Shown piece by piece: positions 1-7,685 of a stretch of 19,877 nt of DNA. Positions within the stretch are counted from its first letter, which is position 1. Each line of letters begins with the position of its first letter. The notes below the pieces were generated by a model. That model had not been told where the DNA came from, did no database searches, and saw only the letters and a list, made by a program, of their open reading frames with translations. The position numbers and the translations under genes were made by a program. Origin of the DNA: Brevibacillus sp. (GTDB lineage: Bacteria > Bacillota > Bacilli > Brevibacillales > Brevibacillaceae); assembly GCA_029240815.1 (NCBI GenBank), contig JARDZO010000077.1:1-19877 (forward strand), written 5' to 3'.

Positions 1-528
1 CTTGCTCTTGGCTGCTTTCACCGCCTCCTGCAATCGCTTGTCCGACTGGGCCTGTGAGCCTCCCGCCGCTTCGTTCAAGTAGTTGTTTCCGTCTGCCAAA
101 AGCACAATGATCGGCGCATTGGCTGGATCATGGCCCGCATCGAGAATTTTCACTGCTTCGGTGACCCCGACGGAAATATCCGTGTACGCCCCTTTTTGCA
201 GACTGTCGATAAAGGATTTGATATCGTTCTTGTCTTGCTCCGAATTCACCTCGATCAGAGCCTTCTCACGCTCGATCTTGTCGGTGTAAGAGATGATTCC
301 GATCTTGTTCTTCTGGATCGATGTCATGTCCACGAACATTTTCATCGCTTCGTTGCTTACCTTGTTTTTATCGCTTTGGGTCATGGAATTACTGACGTCC
401 ACGACCAGCACGGCATCCATGTTGCTTCCGCTGGTTTGCGCAAAACCAGGTTGTGTACCCGTCATTACAGAGACCAGCAGCAGTGCTGTACAAACGACGT
501 ATCGACACAACACGCTGAAACGTATCAT
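1..528 (-). CDS. Secreted von Willebrand factor A (vWA) domain protein, C-terminal part beyond window
   Basis: The first 176 residues are visible; the gene runs off the left edge without a stop. The start is the ATG at 528, preceded on the minus strand by GGAGG about 9 bases upstream. Residues 1-30 form a Sec signal peptide (hydrophobic CTALLLVSVM, then a likely cleavage after GFA). A vWA domain begins near residue 38. Its metal-ion-dependent adhesion site is complete in the visible part: D44-x-S46-x-S48 (DVSNS), T116 (AYTD) and D146 (LLADGNN). Such domains bind a divalent metal and mediate protein-protein contacts, usually outside the membrane in Firmicutes. The gene is divergent from the membrane-protein set starting at 709 and may share its regulatory region. 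Whether a C-terminal anchor exists cannot be seen. The domain call is firm; the role is unknown. Confidence 0.9.
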   Translation of the reverse strand, partial: MIRFSVLCRYVVCTALLLVSVMTGTQPGFAQTSGSNMDAVLVVDVSNSMTQSDKNKVSNEAMKMFVDMTSIQKNKIGIISYTDKIEREKALIEVNSEQDKNDIKSFIDSLQKGAYTDISVGVTEAVKILDAGHDPANAPIIVLLADGNNYLNEAAGGSQAQSDKRLQEAVKAAKSK

Positions 529-708
529 TCTTTAGAACCTCCGCTGTGCACAGTATTTGCGAACTATTGCAAAGAAAGTAAGACTATGACACTATTACCA
601 CTATATTCAGGGGGCCAAATAGCACATATGATTGCCTCTATCACGTAATACGATACAACTTGTTTCTTTGTTACAGATTTCGACACTATCAATTTATGGG
701 AGAAAAAT
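529..708. promoter_or_regulatory. Divergent intergenic region with a weak plus-strand promoter candidate
   Basis: This 180-base gap separates the vWA gene (leftward) from the small membrane gene (rightward) and must hold both start signals. On the plus strand TTGCCT (632-637) and TACAAC (654-659) are 16 bases apart, each matching four of six SigA consensus bases. A small inverted repeat, TTTGC-8 bases-GCAAA, lies near 554-571 and could be an operator or chance. No convincing minus-strand promoter was found. Confidence 0.3.
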
Positions 709-858
709 ATGGTAACCTACTTCCTTCTCGCTGCAGCTTTTGTCCTACTCGGTGTTCGTTTCATCAAGCTGCTTCGGTTGAAGCGGCGAAATCTCTCTGC
801 AGGGGACATCGATCAACAACTCCGTGCCTTACTCAATGAAAAGAGGGAACGGCCATGA
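709..858 (+). CDS. 49-residue single-pass membrane microprotein
   Basis: The ATG at 709 is preceded by GGGAGAA about 5 bases upstream. The product is 49 residues: a hydrophobic segment at residues 4-18 (YFLLAAAFVLLGVRF), a strongly basic stretch at 20-27 (KLLRLKRR), then a polar tail ending in NEKRERP. By the positive-inside rule the basic tail should be cytoplasmic. The stop overlaps the start of the zinc-ribbon gene by four bases (ATGA, 855-858), the classic arrangement for translational coupling, which argues strongly that it is real despite its size. I recognise no family. It probably acts in or with the membrane complex formed by its two downstream neighbours. Confidence 0.72.
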   Translation: MVTYFLLAAAFVLLGVRFIKLLRLKRRNLSAGDIDQQLRALLNEKRERP

Positions 859-1790
859 GAAAAAAAACCGGAGTACTATTCCGCAAAACTCGAAAAACCG
901 CATATACCTTTGAACGCCTGCAGGCATGCAAGCACTGCCATACGTATCACGTTTTGTGGGACACGCACTGTGAGGAATGCGGTCGGGAATATCAACCAAT
1001 CCGCAAGCTGTCGGCTTTGGTGACACGGCGCTACGTTCAGACTCGCTTCTTGCTACTCGCCCTTTTCGTCTGTCTAGCAGTCCTCTTCGCGAAATCACTC
1101 GCCCAGCTGCTCATTGCCGCTGGCGTTGGCCTGCTTCTGTTCGTCTTGTTTTTTTGGATTCAAAAAAAATACGGCTCCTATGAAAGAGATGCTCAGTTTC
1201 TACCTTTTCTTACCCAAGAACGCGAGGCCATCAAAACAGCCCTCGTTCATCATCTCGAGGACGTCGGTGCCGATGTGAAAGCCGAGCGCTTCAAGGATGC
1301 CTATGAGAAGACACGCGAAATCGGGCATTTCATTCATTCGGATACGATCAAAATACGCAAAATCATGTTCCTCAACCACTTTATCCTGCGAAAAGATATG
1401 GAGCTGGAGCTGGAAACGCTCATTCCGAGCACCTACGACAAAGATTTCGTCGAGTACTTGCGCGAAGTGGTCAAGGTACAGCCATCGCTCGTCAAAAAAT
1501 CGGCGCTGGATTACGTCAGACGCTACAAATCGTATATCCTCCTGCAGGAAAATGGAGAACAGCTGATGGGTCAGATGGCTGGCGCCGCTCTTCGTATGAA
1601 GCCGTATGTCGAACAGTACCAGGACCTGATCATCGAGTTTATCGACTACATCCCACGGGAGAGACTGCTGCGCCTCGCCAAAATGGCTCACACTCATCGC
1701 CACGAGGGATGGGAGCTTCTATACGCAGCCACGAAAAAACGGGTAGATACACACTTCGCCTTCGATCCAGATTTTGCAGGCATTTTGTGA
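855..1790 (+). CDS. Zinc-ribbon membrane protein with two transmembrane segments, function unknown
   Basis: 311 residues, starting at the ATG that overlaps the upstream stop; AGAGGGAA lies a few bases before it, inside the microprotein gene. A four-cysteine zinc ribbon occupies residues 25-42 (C25-x2-C28 ... C39-x2-C42). Two hydrophobic segments follow at about 64-79 and 83-101, forming a membrane hairpin. The remaining 210 residues are charged and mostly helical by appearance, ending ALDYVRRYKS..., with no motif I recognise. With two spans, both the ribbon and the large C-terminal part would lie on the same side, presumably the cytoplasm. The next gene starts 16 bases after the stop, so the three genes form an operon. 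Zinc ribbon plus membrane segment recalls the N-terminus of TcaA/YvbJ-type envelope proteins, but that is only a resemblance. Confidence 0.82.
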   Translation: MRKKTGVLFRKTRKTAYTFERLQACKHCHTYHVLWDTHCEECGREYQPIRKLSALVTRRYVQTRFLLLALFVCLAVLFAKSLAQLLIAAGVGLLLFVLFFWIQKKYGSYERDAQFLPFLTQEREAIKTALVHHLEDVGADVKAERFKDAYEKTREIGHFIHSDTIKIRKIMFLNHFILRKDMELELETLIPSTYDKDFVEYLREVVKVQPSLVKKSALDYVRRYKSYILLQENGEQLMGQMAGAALRMKPYVEQYQDLIIEFIDYIPRERLLRLAKMAHTHRHEGWELLYAATKKRVDTHFAFDPDFAGIL

Positions 1791-1806
1791 AGGAGCGGAG
1801 AGCCAT

Positions 1807-3546
1807 ATGGTGATCACTTCCTATCAAAAATCGCTCTGGGTCCGTAATCTTTTACTGGTAGTCGTGGCGGCCGCACTGGTAGCAGTCGCATGGAAAGTCA
1901 ACGGGAGTATCAAGAAAATCAAGCAGTATGATCAAGCTTTCGCGTATTACGAAGCCGATAACCTCATTTCTGCTGAGCAAACCTTTTCACAGGCAAGCGA
2001 ATATTCCGCAATCAGTTATGGGGACGAGGAGTGGTCAGCCTTCATGTCAGGGCTAACCTCCATCCGGCGACAGCTGGAATCCCTTTCCCGACAAGCTCAG
2101 GCTGCCATCGGAGACAAGCAGGAAGAACAAGTACTGGCAGCCTATCAACACTATCAATCCTTCAAGGAGGAAACCTTCAAGCAGCAAGATAAACAAACCA
2201 CCTCCTTTTTTCAGGCGATATCCACACGTCTTGCCCTGGAAGAGGCTTGGAGCGACTACTATCAAATAGCTTTGCAGCAAGCGAAGTCGCAGATGCAGTC
2301 CCCCAACGACGATGAGAAGGGGTCCTTTGTCCATACGCTCGTTCTCATTCCGGATGAGTTTTTTGGAGGAAAGGTAGAAAAGCAAGAAGAACTGAACACT
2401 CTTTTTCAACGCTATGAAACGGTAAAGCTCCGCAAGCTGGCAGCCTCCCTTTCCTTTGACGATGTCATCACTCGGACGGCAAATAGCATCAAGCTATACA
2501 GGCAAGAGGGAATATCGGCAGGCTGGCTGCAAAAACAGCTCGAACGGTACGCCCAAAGCGAAATCAATCAAGCCATCAAGCAAAAGGACCTACCTGGCTT
2601 TGTTGTCATGGCAAAAGCTTATCGGCAGATCAAGGGTGTACTTCCTGACGATTCTGATGTTCTCGCTACGATCGAACGCCATCTGGAGAGCCGAATCAAA
2701 CAGGCGGAGCAGTATGCCAAGGCGCATCAATTCACTAAAGCCTTGGAACTGTATCAGGAGCTCGGCGAGTTGTTGGATACTTCCTCGTTGATCGCTGGAG
2801 TGGAGGAGCGCTGGACCGAGTATGATCCTACGCGTCTGTTACAGCTGAAATACCCGGACAAAACGTTCCATTCTGTTCTAACTGGAAACGCTCACTGGGG
2901 AGCCAAGCAATATGCACTCGGTGTGGATGAAAAGGAGCATCGCCTCTACATAGCGGCAAAAATGCCCGATGACGACGCCAATACCGTGTATATCGAGCAA
3001 GCCTTGGATATAGACACGGAGTTCAAAGTCACATTATCCAAGCTGCAGGACGAAAAAGAGAATCCCGTCATTCTCGTGCAGACCACAGGGAAAGAGCGGG
3101 CATACAAGTATCTGGGGCTTATTCCCCATCTATCCCAGACTTCACTCGAATCGCGATTCACCATCGAAGCAGACGACTTGTCCGCAGAAGATACGACTCG
3201 AGTCATCGTAAAGAATCCGGTGGGCCAGGGAGAGAACGAGATCGCTTCGTTCCTGTTGGGCGACAAAGGATTGGAATACGAAGAGAAGCTGGCTGATCTC
3301 CAACCGGACACGGATGAATCGACGGAGCCGGAAGCGACTGATCCGGACAAAGAAGAGCCAGGTGATCCTGCCACTGAAGTACCGTCAGCGATAGATGTGC
3401 ATGCAGGTCCCGGCGAAAACTACGAGATCATCGGGCAGGTATCACCAGACAGCTCCATCCTGGTCGTAACGGATCTGAACGGCTGGTACCAAATCCAGTT
3501 TGACGGAAAAGAAGGCTGGATTCAGGCTCCGCAGACTTCTCCATAA
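1807..3546 (+). CDS. Membrane-anchored extracytoplasmic protein with C-terminal bacterial SH3 domain
   Basis: 579 residues from the ATG at 1807. The frame is open further upstream to a TTG at 1774, but AAGGAG (1790-1795) and GGAG (1797-1800) point to 1807. Residues 14-29 are an uncleaved signal-anchor segment (LLLVVVAAALVAVAWK). Residues 30 to about 340 are charged, alpha-helical and TPR-like in feel (YDQAFAYYEADNLISAEQTF; QFTKALELYQELGELLD). A more beta-rich region follows to about 490, then an acidic Pro/Glu/Asp linker, then a bacterial SH3 domain at about 527-579 (VHAGPGENYEIIGQV ... GWYQIQF ... GWIQAP). Bacterial SH3 domains commonly bind cell-wall peptides, so the protein probably spans from membrane to peptidoglycan. 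It is the last gene of the operon and ends just before a terminator. No enzyme motif was seen. Confidence 0.83.
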   Translation: MVITSYQKSLWVRNLLLVVVAAALVAVAWKVNGSIKKIKQYDQAFAYYEADNLISAEQTFSQASEYSAISYGDEEWSAFMSGLTSIRRQLESLSRQAQAAIGDKQEEQVLAAYQHYQSFKEETFKQQDKQTTSFFQAISTRLALEEAWSDYYQIALQQAKSQMQSPNDDEKGSFVHTLVLIPDEFFGGKVEKQEELNTLFQRYETVKLRKLAASLSFDDVITRTANSIKLYRQEGISAGWLQKQLERYAQSEINQAIKQKDLPGFVVMAKAYRQIKGVLPDDSDVLATIERHLESRIKQAEQYAKAHQFTKALELYQELGELLDTSSLIAGVEERWTEYDPTRLLQLKYPDKTFHSVLTGNAHWGAKQYALGVDEKEHRLYIAAKMPDDDANTVYIEQALDIDTEFKVTLSKLQDEKENPVILVQTTGKERAYKYLGLIPHLSQTSLESRFTIEADDLSAEDTTRVIVKNPVGQGENEIASFLLGDKGLEYEEKLADLQPDTDESTEPEATDPDKEEPGDPATEVPSAIDVHAGPGENYEIIGQVSPDSSILVVTDLNGWYQIQFDGKEGWIQAPQTSP

Positions 3547-3553
3547 AGGCAAA

Positions 3554-3604
3554 AAGCTTCAGTAGCAAGGAAGGGTGATGACCTCTTCGTTCCTACTGAA
3601 GCTT
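3554..3604. terminator. Bidirectional intrinsic terminator between convergent genes
   Basis: A 12-base perfect inverted repeat, AAGCTTCAGTAG at 3554-3565 and CTACTGAAGCTT at 3593-3604, with a further partly paired inner region. An A-run precedes it (T-run on the minus strand) and TGTATTTT follows it on the plus strand, so it can stop transcription both ways. The stop codon of the minus-strand hydrolase lies inside the right arm. Confidence 0.8.
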
Positions 3605-4540
3605 GTATTTTAAGATGGATTCACTTTTCGTTAAAATATCGAGATGATTGGCTTCCACTACGTACTTTTCTCCATTCAGAGCAAATACGCTCTCCATCAT
3701 CACGTTTCCATCTCCCATCTTACTGTTGATCGCCCCTGCCACTCGCCCATCGACCCATTTCACAGGGGAAAGGGACGGTACAGTCTTTAGGTAGTGAATG
3801 GTGCTTTGGCCTATTCCCGCGACGAGCGTGACAGCAATCCCCCGAGCCGGAATCACATCCATCTGGCTGTTTAACTCATCCAGCACACGATTCTTTACGA
3901 GCATGTAGTCATACGGCACGAACATCTCTACCCCATCTCTTCTCTCCAGCAAATAATCGCCATATGCTCTTCCCGGTACGAGATCCAGCAAGCTGGGAAA
4001 ATTCCTGTGGATGGCTTCGATTTTGTTGAGAGGAAGACCTCGTTCCAGATAAGCCAGATATACCGTCATGTATAGTTCCACCATGTTCTTCGTAGGCGCT
4101 GCTGAAGAAGGCAGCTTTCCTCCTGCCCAGTAACAATAGCTAACCGGCGATCCCGCATTTGGGGTAGCCAAGATGAGCATCTGAGCTACATCATTCTGAT
4201 ACGCATCACTTTGCACATAGGCCCTCGCTACGAGTCCTCCCATGCTATGGCAAATTAAATTCACCATACTTGAACCAGTCATCTGCTTTGCCCAATCGAT
4301 TGTCTGCACGAGATAATCCGTCGTAAAGGCAATTGGCTGTCTCCAATCAAAAAAGGCAATAAACAGCTCTTTCCCCATCCGATAGCCCATGCTCTCCAAC
4401 AAAAGGATCATCGGCTCATACGCTGTTTTCGCCAGACCAAAATTCCAGTCTCCTGTCCCGGGTACGATTTGATCACTCATCGAACCAAATAAGCCAGGAA
4501 CAAAAACAATGGGTGTCTTTTGCAAGTGAAGGTACGCCAT
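3593..4540 (-). CDS. Alpha/beta hydrolase, LCAT/lipase-like acylhydrolase or acyltransferase
   Basis: 315 residues from the ATG at 4540, with AGAGGAG about 8 bases upstream. The alpha/beta-hydrolase layout is clear: an oxyanion strand IVFVPGLFGS (11-20), the nucleophile elbow CHSMGG with Ser99, an acid in MGDGNV (Asp277) and the base in EANHLD (His299). The order and spacing match the lecithin:cholesterol acyltransferase-like family, in which the acid sits in a GDGTV-type motif. The usual first Gly of GxSxG is Cys97 here, a known kind of variation in HSMGG lipases. There is no signal peptide, so a cytoplasmic esterase, lipase or acyltransferase is most likely; the substrate is unknown. The gene is monocistronic and convergent with the SH3 gene. 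The stop codon is embedded in the terminator stem. Confidence 0.85.
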   Translation of the reverse strand: MAYLHLQKTPIVFVPGLFGSMSDQIVPGTGDWNFGLAKTAYEPMILLLESMGYRMGKELFIAFFDWRQPIAFTTDYLVQTIDWAKQMTGSSMVNLICHSMGGLVARAYVQSDAYQNDVAQMLILATPNAGSPVSYCYWAGGKLPSSAAPTKNMVELYMTVYLAYLERGLPLNKIEAIHRNFPSLLDLVPGRAYGDYLLERRDGVEMFVPYDYMLVKNRVLDELNSQMDVIPARGIAVTLVAGIGQSTIHYLKTVPSLSPVKWVDGRVAGAINSKMGDGNVMMESVFALNGEKYVVEANHLDILTKSESILKYKLQ

Positions 4541-4762
4541 TTTCGACTCCTCTCTTTGCTTGCATGAAGAAAAAGCCCTATGTCTTTGCCTATTCGAGAT
4601 CGGCTTGGGTGGTTCCGTTTCTATTGTTCACTGTCCTGAAATCTATGAAATTGATACATTTGTCCTCCCCCGTTATCGAAACAAAGCGCTATAATAAACG
4701 TCTAATGCTAAGGAAGAGTTACCCTTTTTACGCAAATCTATACTTGTCGGAGGATTCGCAAA
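4541..4762. promoter_or_regulatory. Divergent intergenic region with a perfect -10 box facing the GHL10 gene
   Basis: This gap holds the start regions of the hydrolase (minus) and the GHL10 protein (plus). A perfect TATAAT lies at 4690-4695 on the plus strand, 67 bases before the GHL10 start, but no good -35 hexamer sits 16-18 bases upstream (the region is C-rich). The ribosome site for the GHL10 gene is CGGAGGA at about 4749-4755. No minus-strand promoter stood out. Confidence 0.3.
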
Positions 4763-6400
4763 ATGAAGTTGCGCAAGTGGTTTACGCTTTTGCTCCTATT
4801 CGTACTGTGCATGCCTACCATGGCGTGGTCCGTACAAGCACAGTCTACTCCTGAGATCAGCATCTTTTTGGACGGGCAGCAAGTCAAAAGTGACGTCGCG
4901 CCTTACATCATGCCAAAAGTAAACGTCACCATGGTGCCCTTGCGGGTGATCAGCGAAAGTCTGGGCGCTGAAGTTTACTGGGATCAAGCCAAACAGACTG
5001 CGACGATTTTGAAAGATGATACCGTGTTGTCCATGACAGTCAATCAAACGTATGCCTTGGTCAATGATAGCAGTGTGACATTGGATGCTTCCGCTCAAAA
5101 CAAACAAGGAAGAGTCATGGTTCCGCTTCGTTTCGTTTCCGAGCAACTCGGCCTGCAGGTGAATTGGGACCAAGCGACTCGTACCATTACGTTGCGAACC
5201 GGGGGAATAGCCATCGATACACCCCCTCAGGATGTGATCGACGCACCGAATCCCATTCCGACTCCGATCCCTATTCCATTCCCGACCACACCTGTCGTTA
5301 CCAACGACTCCTTGCGCGGCGTCTGGATATCGACCGTTTTCAATCTCGACTGGCCTTCTACCGGCTCATATGGAAATCAAGCCAAACAACAGCAAGAATA
5401 CGTACAGTTGTTGAATGAGCTGGAAGCCATGGGGATGAACACCGTATTCGTGCAGGTACGCCCTTCTGCGGATGCCCTATATCCATCCTCGATGGTTCCG
5501 TGGTCCAAGGCATTAACCGGAACACAGGGAAAAAATCCGGGGTACGATCCACTCGCTTTCATGATTATGGAAACACATAGACGCGGCATGCAGTTCCACG
5601 CTTGGTTTAATCCGTTCCGCGCGAATACGGATGCCAATACCGATCAACTGACAGCGAACCATGTGGTGAAGCTCCATCCGGATTGGATCGTCAATTCCAG
5701 CAACAAGCTCTACATCAATCCGGGAGTTCCGCAAGCACGCCAACAGATAATGAATGAGATCATGGAAGTCGTACAACGATATGATATCGACGGTGTCCAT
5801 CTGGATGACTACTTCTATCCTTCCAACGGCACCTTTAGCGACGATTCTACCTACAAAGCGTACAACAGCAAAAAAATCGCAAACAAAGCAGATTGGCGCC
5901 GCGACAATATCAACCAGTTTGTGCAGCAGCTGCATACATCGATCAAAAGCGTGAAGCCAGGCGTACAGTTCGGGATCAGTCCGTTCGGCGTATGGCGCAA
6001 CAAAGCGGTCGATCCAACTGGCTCCGATACAAAAGCAGGCGTGACGGCGTACGACAACATGTATGCAGACGTGCGTACCTGGGTCAAACAAGGCTGGATG
6101 GACTATGTGACTCCGCAAATCTACTGGAGCCTTTCCTTCGCACCTGCCCAGTACGACAAGCTCGTCACGTGGTGGTCGGATGAAGTCCGCGGTACCAACG
6201 TCAAGCTCTACATCGGCCACTCCCCTTACAAGCTCGGGACGGCAGAGGCAGGCTGGCAAAACGCCCAGGAAATCATCAACCAACTCGATTACAACACTTT
6301 GCATCCTGAAGTGCAGGGGAGCGTGTTCTTCAGCGCCAAAGACTTGCGCAAAAATCCGCTCGGACTCATTCAGGCGCTCAGCAGCTACTACAATCGCTAG
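4763..6400 (+). CDS. Secreted GHL10 (DUF187) glycoside-hydrolase-like protein with copper-amine-oxidase-N module
   Basis: 545 residues; ATG at 4763 with GGAGG seven bases upstream. Residues 1-26 are a Sec signal peptide (likely cleavage after SVQA). Residues 30-147 are a copper amine oxidase N-terminal-like module containing an internal duplication: MVPLR...E.LG..V.WDQA at 58-77 and again at 119-138. A Pro-rich linker follows (162-177). The GHL10/DUF187 TIM-barrel-like domain covers about 183-540, with RGVWISTVFNLDWP (185-198), FVQVRPSADALYPS (229-242), FHAWFNPFRAN (278-288) and the acid-rich DGVHLDDYFYP (343-353), the best candidate for catalytic Asp residues. B. subtilis YngK belongs to this family. 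The likely place of action is the cell wall or exterior, on a carbohydrate that cannot be named from sequence. It appears monocistronic, followed by hairpins. Confidence 0.9.
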   Translation: MKLRKWFTLLLLFVLCMPTMAWSVQAQSTPEISIFLDGQQVKSDVAPYIMPKVNVTMVPLRVISESLGAEVYWDQAKQTATILKDDTVLSMTVNQTYALVNDSSVTLDASAQNKQGRVMVPLRFVSEQLGLQVNWDQATRTITLRTGGIAIDTPPQDVIDAPNPIPTPIPIPFPTTPVVTNDSLRGVWISTVFNLDWPSTGSYGNQAKQQQEYVQLLNELEAMGMNTVFVQVRPSADALYPSSMVPWSKALTGTQGKNPGYDPLAFMIMETHRRGMQFHAWFNPFRANTDANTDQLTANHVVKLHPDWIVNSSNKLYINPGVPQARQQIMNEIMEVVQRYDIDGVHLDDYFYPSNGTFSDDSTYKAYNSKKIANKADWRRDNINQFVQQLHTSIKSVKPGVQFGISPFGVWRNKAVDPTGSDTKAGVTAYDNMYADVRTWVKQGWMDYVTPQIYWSLSFAPAQYDKLVTWWSDEVRGTNVKLYIGHSPYKLGTAEAGWQNAQEIINQLDYNTLHPEVQGSVFFSAKDLRKNPLGLIQALSSYYNR

Positions 6401-6424
6401 ATCCCGTGAATGATTAGAAAACTT

Positions 6425-6450
6425 GGCTACGCCAAGCCTTTGGCGGAGCC
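6425..6450 (+). terminator. Hairpin after the GHL10 gene, probable terminator with poor T-tail
   Basis: GGCT-a-CGCCAA (6425-6435) pairs with TTGGCG-g-AGCC (6440-6450): ten base pairs, one mismatch, four-base loop. It starts 24 bases after the GHL10 stop. The following TTAGTTG is only weakly T-rich, so termination may be partial. A second perfect nine-base stem (GATAGGAAT / ATTCCTATC, 6469-6493) lies just downstream. Confidence 0.5.
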
Positions 6451-6502
6451 TTAGTTGCACTTATACTGGATAGGAATCTTATAAATTCCTATCTGTAAAA
6501 AA

Positions 6503-6553
6503 GAGCCCCCGTTCTACCGTTAGCATTTCCTGCTAACCCGGTTGCGGGGGCTC
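6503..6553 (-). terminator. Intrinsic terminator of the nitric oxide synthase gene
   Basis: GAGCCCCCG (6503-6511) pairs with CGGGGGCTC (6545-6553), and a nested stem GTTAGCA/TGCTAAC (6519-6525/6531-6537) caps it. On the minus strand the stem is followed directly by TTTTTT. It begins four bases after the NOS stop codon. Confidence 0.88.
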
Positions 6554-6556
6554 TCC

Positions 6557-7654
6557 TTATTTATGAAGGTAATGCGGCTTCTCCTGATAGTGGAAGTTCG
6601 GTGATTCCATCCGGTTTTCATAGGAGCTATGGAAAATATGCGTAGCCACGGGTGAGATCGGTGGAATCAACCACGTCCAATCCCCTGTGACGGTACGATC
6701 CTTTTTCTTTTCCCGTTCCTCAAAACGCTGAAATTGCTGACTTGCCGTATGGTGATCGACGATGGACACTCCCTGCTCCTTGAACGAATGCAATACCGCC
6801 ACGTTTAATTCCACTAGCGCTTTATCCTTCCAAAGCGTCGATTCACGGCTCGTGTCCAGATTCATGAGCTGTGCCACTCTCGGAAGCATGTTGTAGCGCT
6901 CTTGGTCGGCGAAGTTCCTCGCGCCAATTTCCGTACCCATGTACCATCCGTTGAAAGGAGCTGACAAATAATCGATGCCCCCGATTTCCATGCGCATGTC
7001 AGAGACAATCGGGACCCCGTACCACCTCAGATGCAGATCAGCAAACCCAGCATTGTCCGGATGAACGATCGGGACTTCGATCACAAGTTCGCGGGGAATC
7101 TCAAAAAATTGTGGTTTGCGTTCCCCCACCTGCACGACCAGCGGAAGAATATCAAAGTGAGTTCCTTCACCCTTCCAGCCCAGATTCTCGCACAGCTTGG
7201 TCAGTTCAAAAGAGGCAGGATCACCCAATACGCCGTATTCCGTTTCGTAACCAGCATAGCGAATCAACTGGTGATTCCAGATGCGCAGTTTCGATTTTCC
7301 TTCCCCATTCGGTGCAAAAACCGTAATCGTAGGCCGAATCTTTCCCCCGTTGGAGGCGTAATCGATGTGGCGAATCAACGCCTTTGCCATCTGTTCCTCC
7401 GTCTCTACCTCTCGCGCGTCGAAAACATGCAGAGTTTCCCAGAAAAATCGACCGATACAACGATTGCTGTTACGCCATGCCATTTTCGCCCCATGGCGCA
7501 GCTCCTCTGATGTATGTTCGTAGCTACCTTGTTCAGCAATCGACTTGCGTACTTCCATCAAACGCAGCTCGGTCTCTTGCGGTGTTTTGTCCAGCTCGCC
7601 GTAGCACGTGTGGATGAAGCGCTCAGCGGATTCCAACAATTCATGACGTTCCAT
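6557..7654 (-). CDS. nos: Bacterial nitric oxide synthase, oxygenase domain only
   Basis: 365 residues, the normal size for bacterial NOS, which lacks the fused reductase of animal enzymes. It oxidises L-arginine via N-hydroxyarginine to citrulline and NO, using haem, a pterin or tetrahydrofolate cofactor, and electrons borrowed from flavodoxin-type partners. The haem-ligand motif [10 protein letters not shown] gives Cys66. [12 protein letters not shown] (235-246) carries the substrate-binding Glu242. [10 protein letters not shown] has Ile216 at the position where bacterial enzymes carry Ile and animal ones Val, a difference known to slow NO release. The C-terminal [12 protein letters not shown] region, which forms the pterin/dimer site, is intact. 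The start ATG at 7654 follows AGAGGG. The gene stands alone with its own promoter and terminator, and no reductase gene is nearby. In Bacillus, NO protects against oxidative stress and some antibiotics; the same role here is inference. Confidence 0.97.
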   Translation of the reverse strand: MERHELLESAERFIHTCYGELDKTPQETELRLMEVRKSIAEQGSYEHTSEELRHGAKMAWRNSNRCIGRFFWETLHVFDAREVETEEQMAKALIRHIDYASNGGKIRPTITVFAPNGEGKSKLRIWNHQLIRYAGYETEYGVLGDPASFELTKLCENLGWKGEGTHFDILPLVVQVGERKPQFFEIPRELVIEVPIVHPDNAGFADLHLRWYGVPIVSDMRMEIGGIDYLSAPFNGWYMGTEIGARNFADQERYNMLPRVAQLMNLDTSRESTLWKDKALVELNVAVLHSFKEQGVSIVDHHTASQQFQRFEEREKKKDRTVTGDWTWLIPPISPVATHIFHSSYENRMESPNFHYQEKPHYLHK

Positions 7655-7685
7655 AGTGCCCTCTTTTCACGCTCTTGTTGATCTC

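Noticed and set aside
130..648. 172-codon plus-strand frame at the left edge
   Set aside because: It lies opposite the vWA gene, whose signal peptide and metal site are clear, and runs on through the intergenic region.
5513..6460. 315-codon open frame on the minus strand opposite the GHL10 gene
   Set aside because: It is the antisense shadow of a clearly conserved domain: it is rich in His, Cys, Arg and Val in a way typical of reversed frames, matches no family and has no supporting gene layout.
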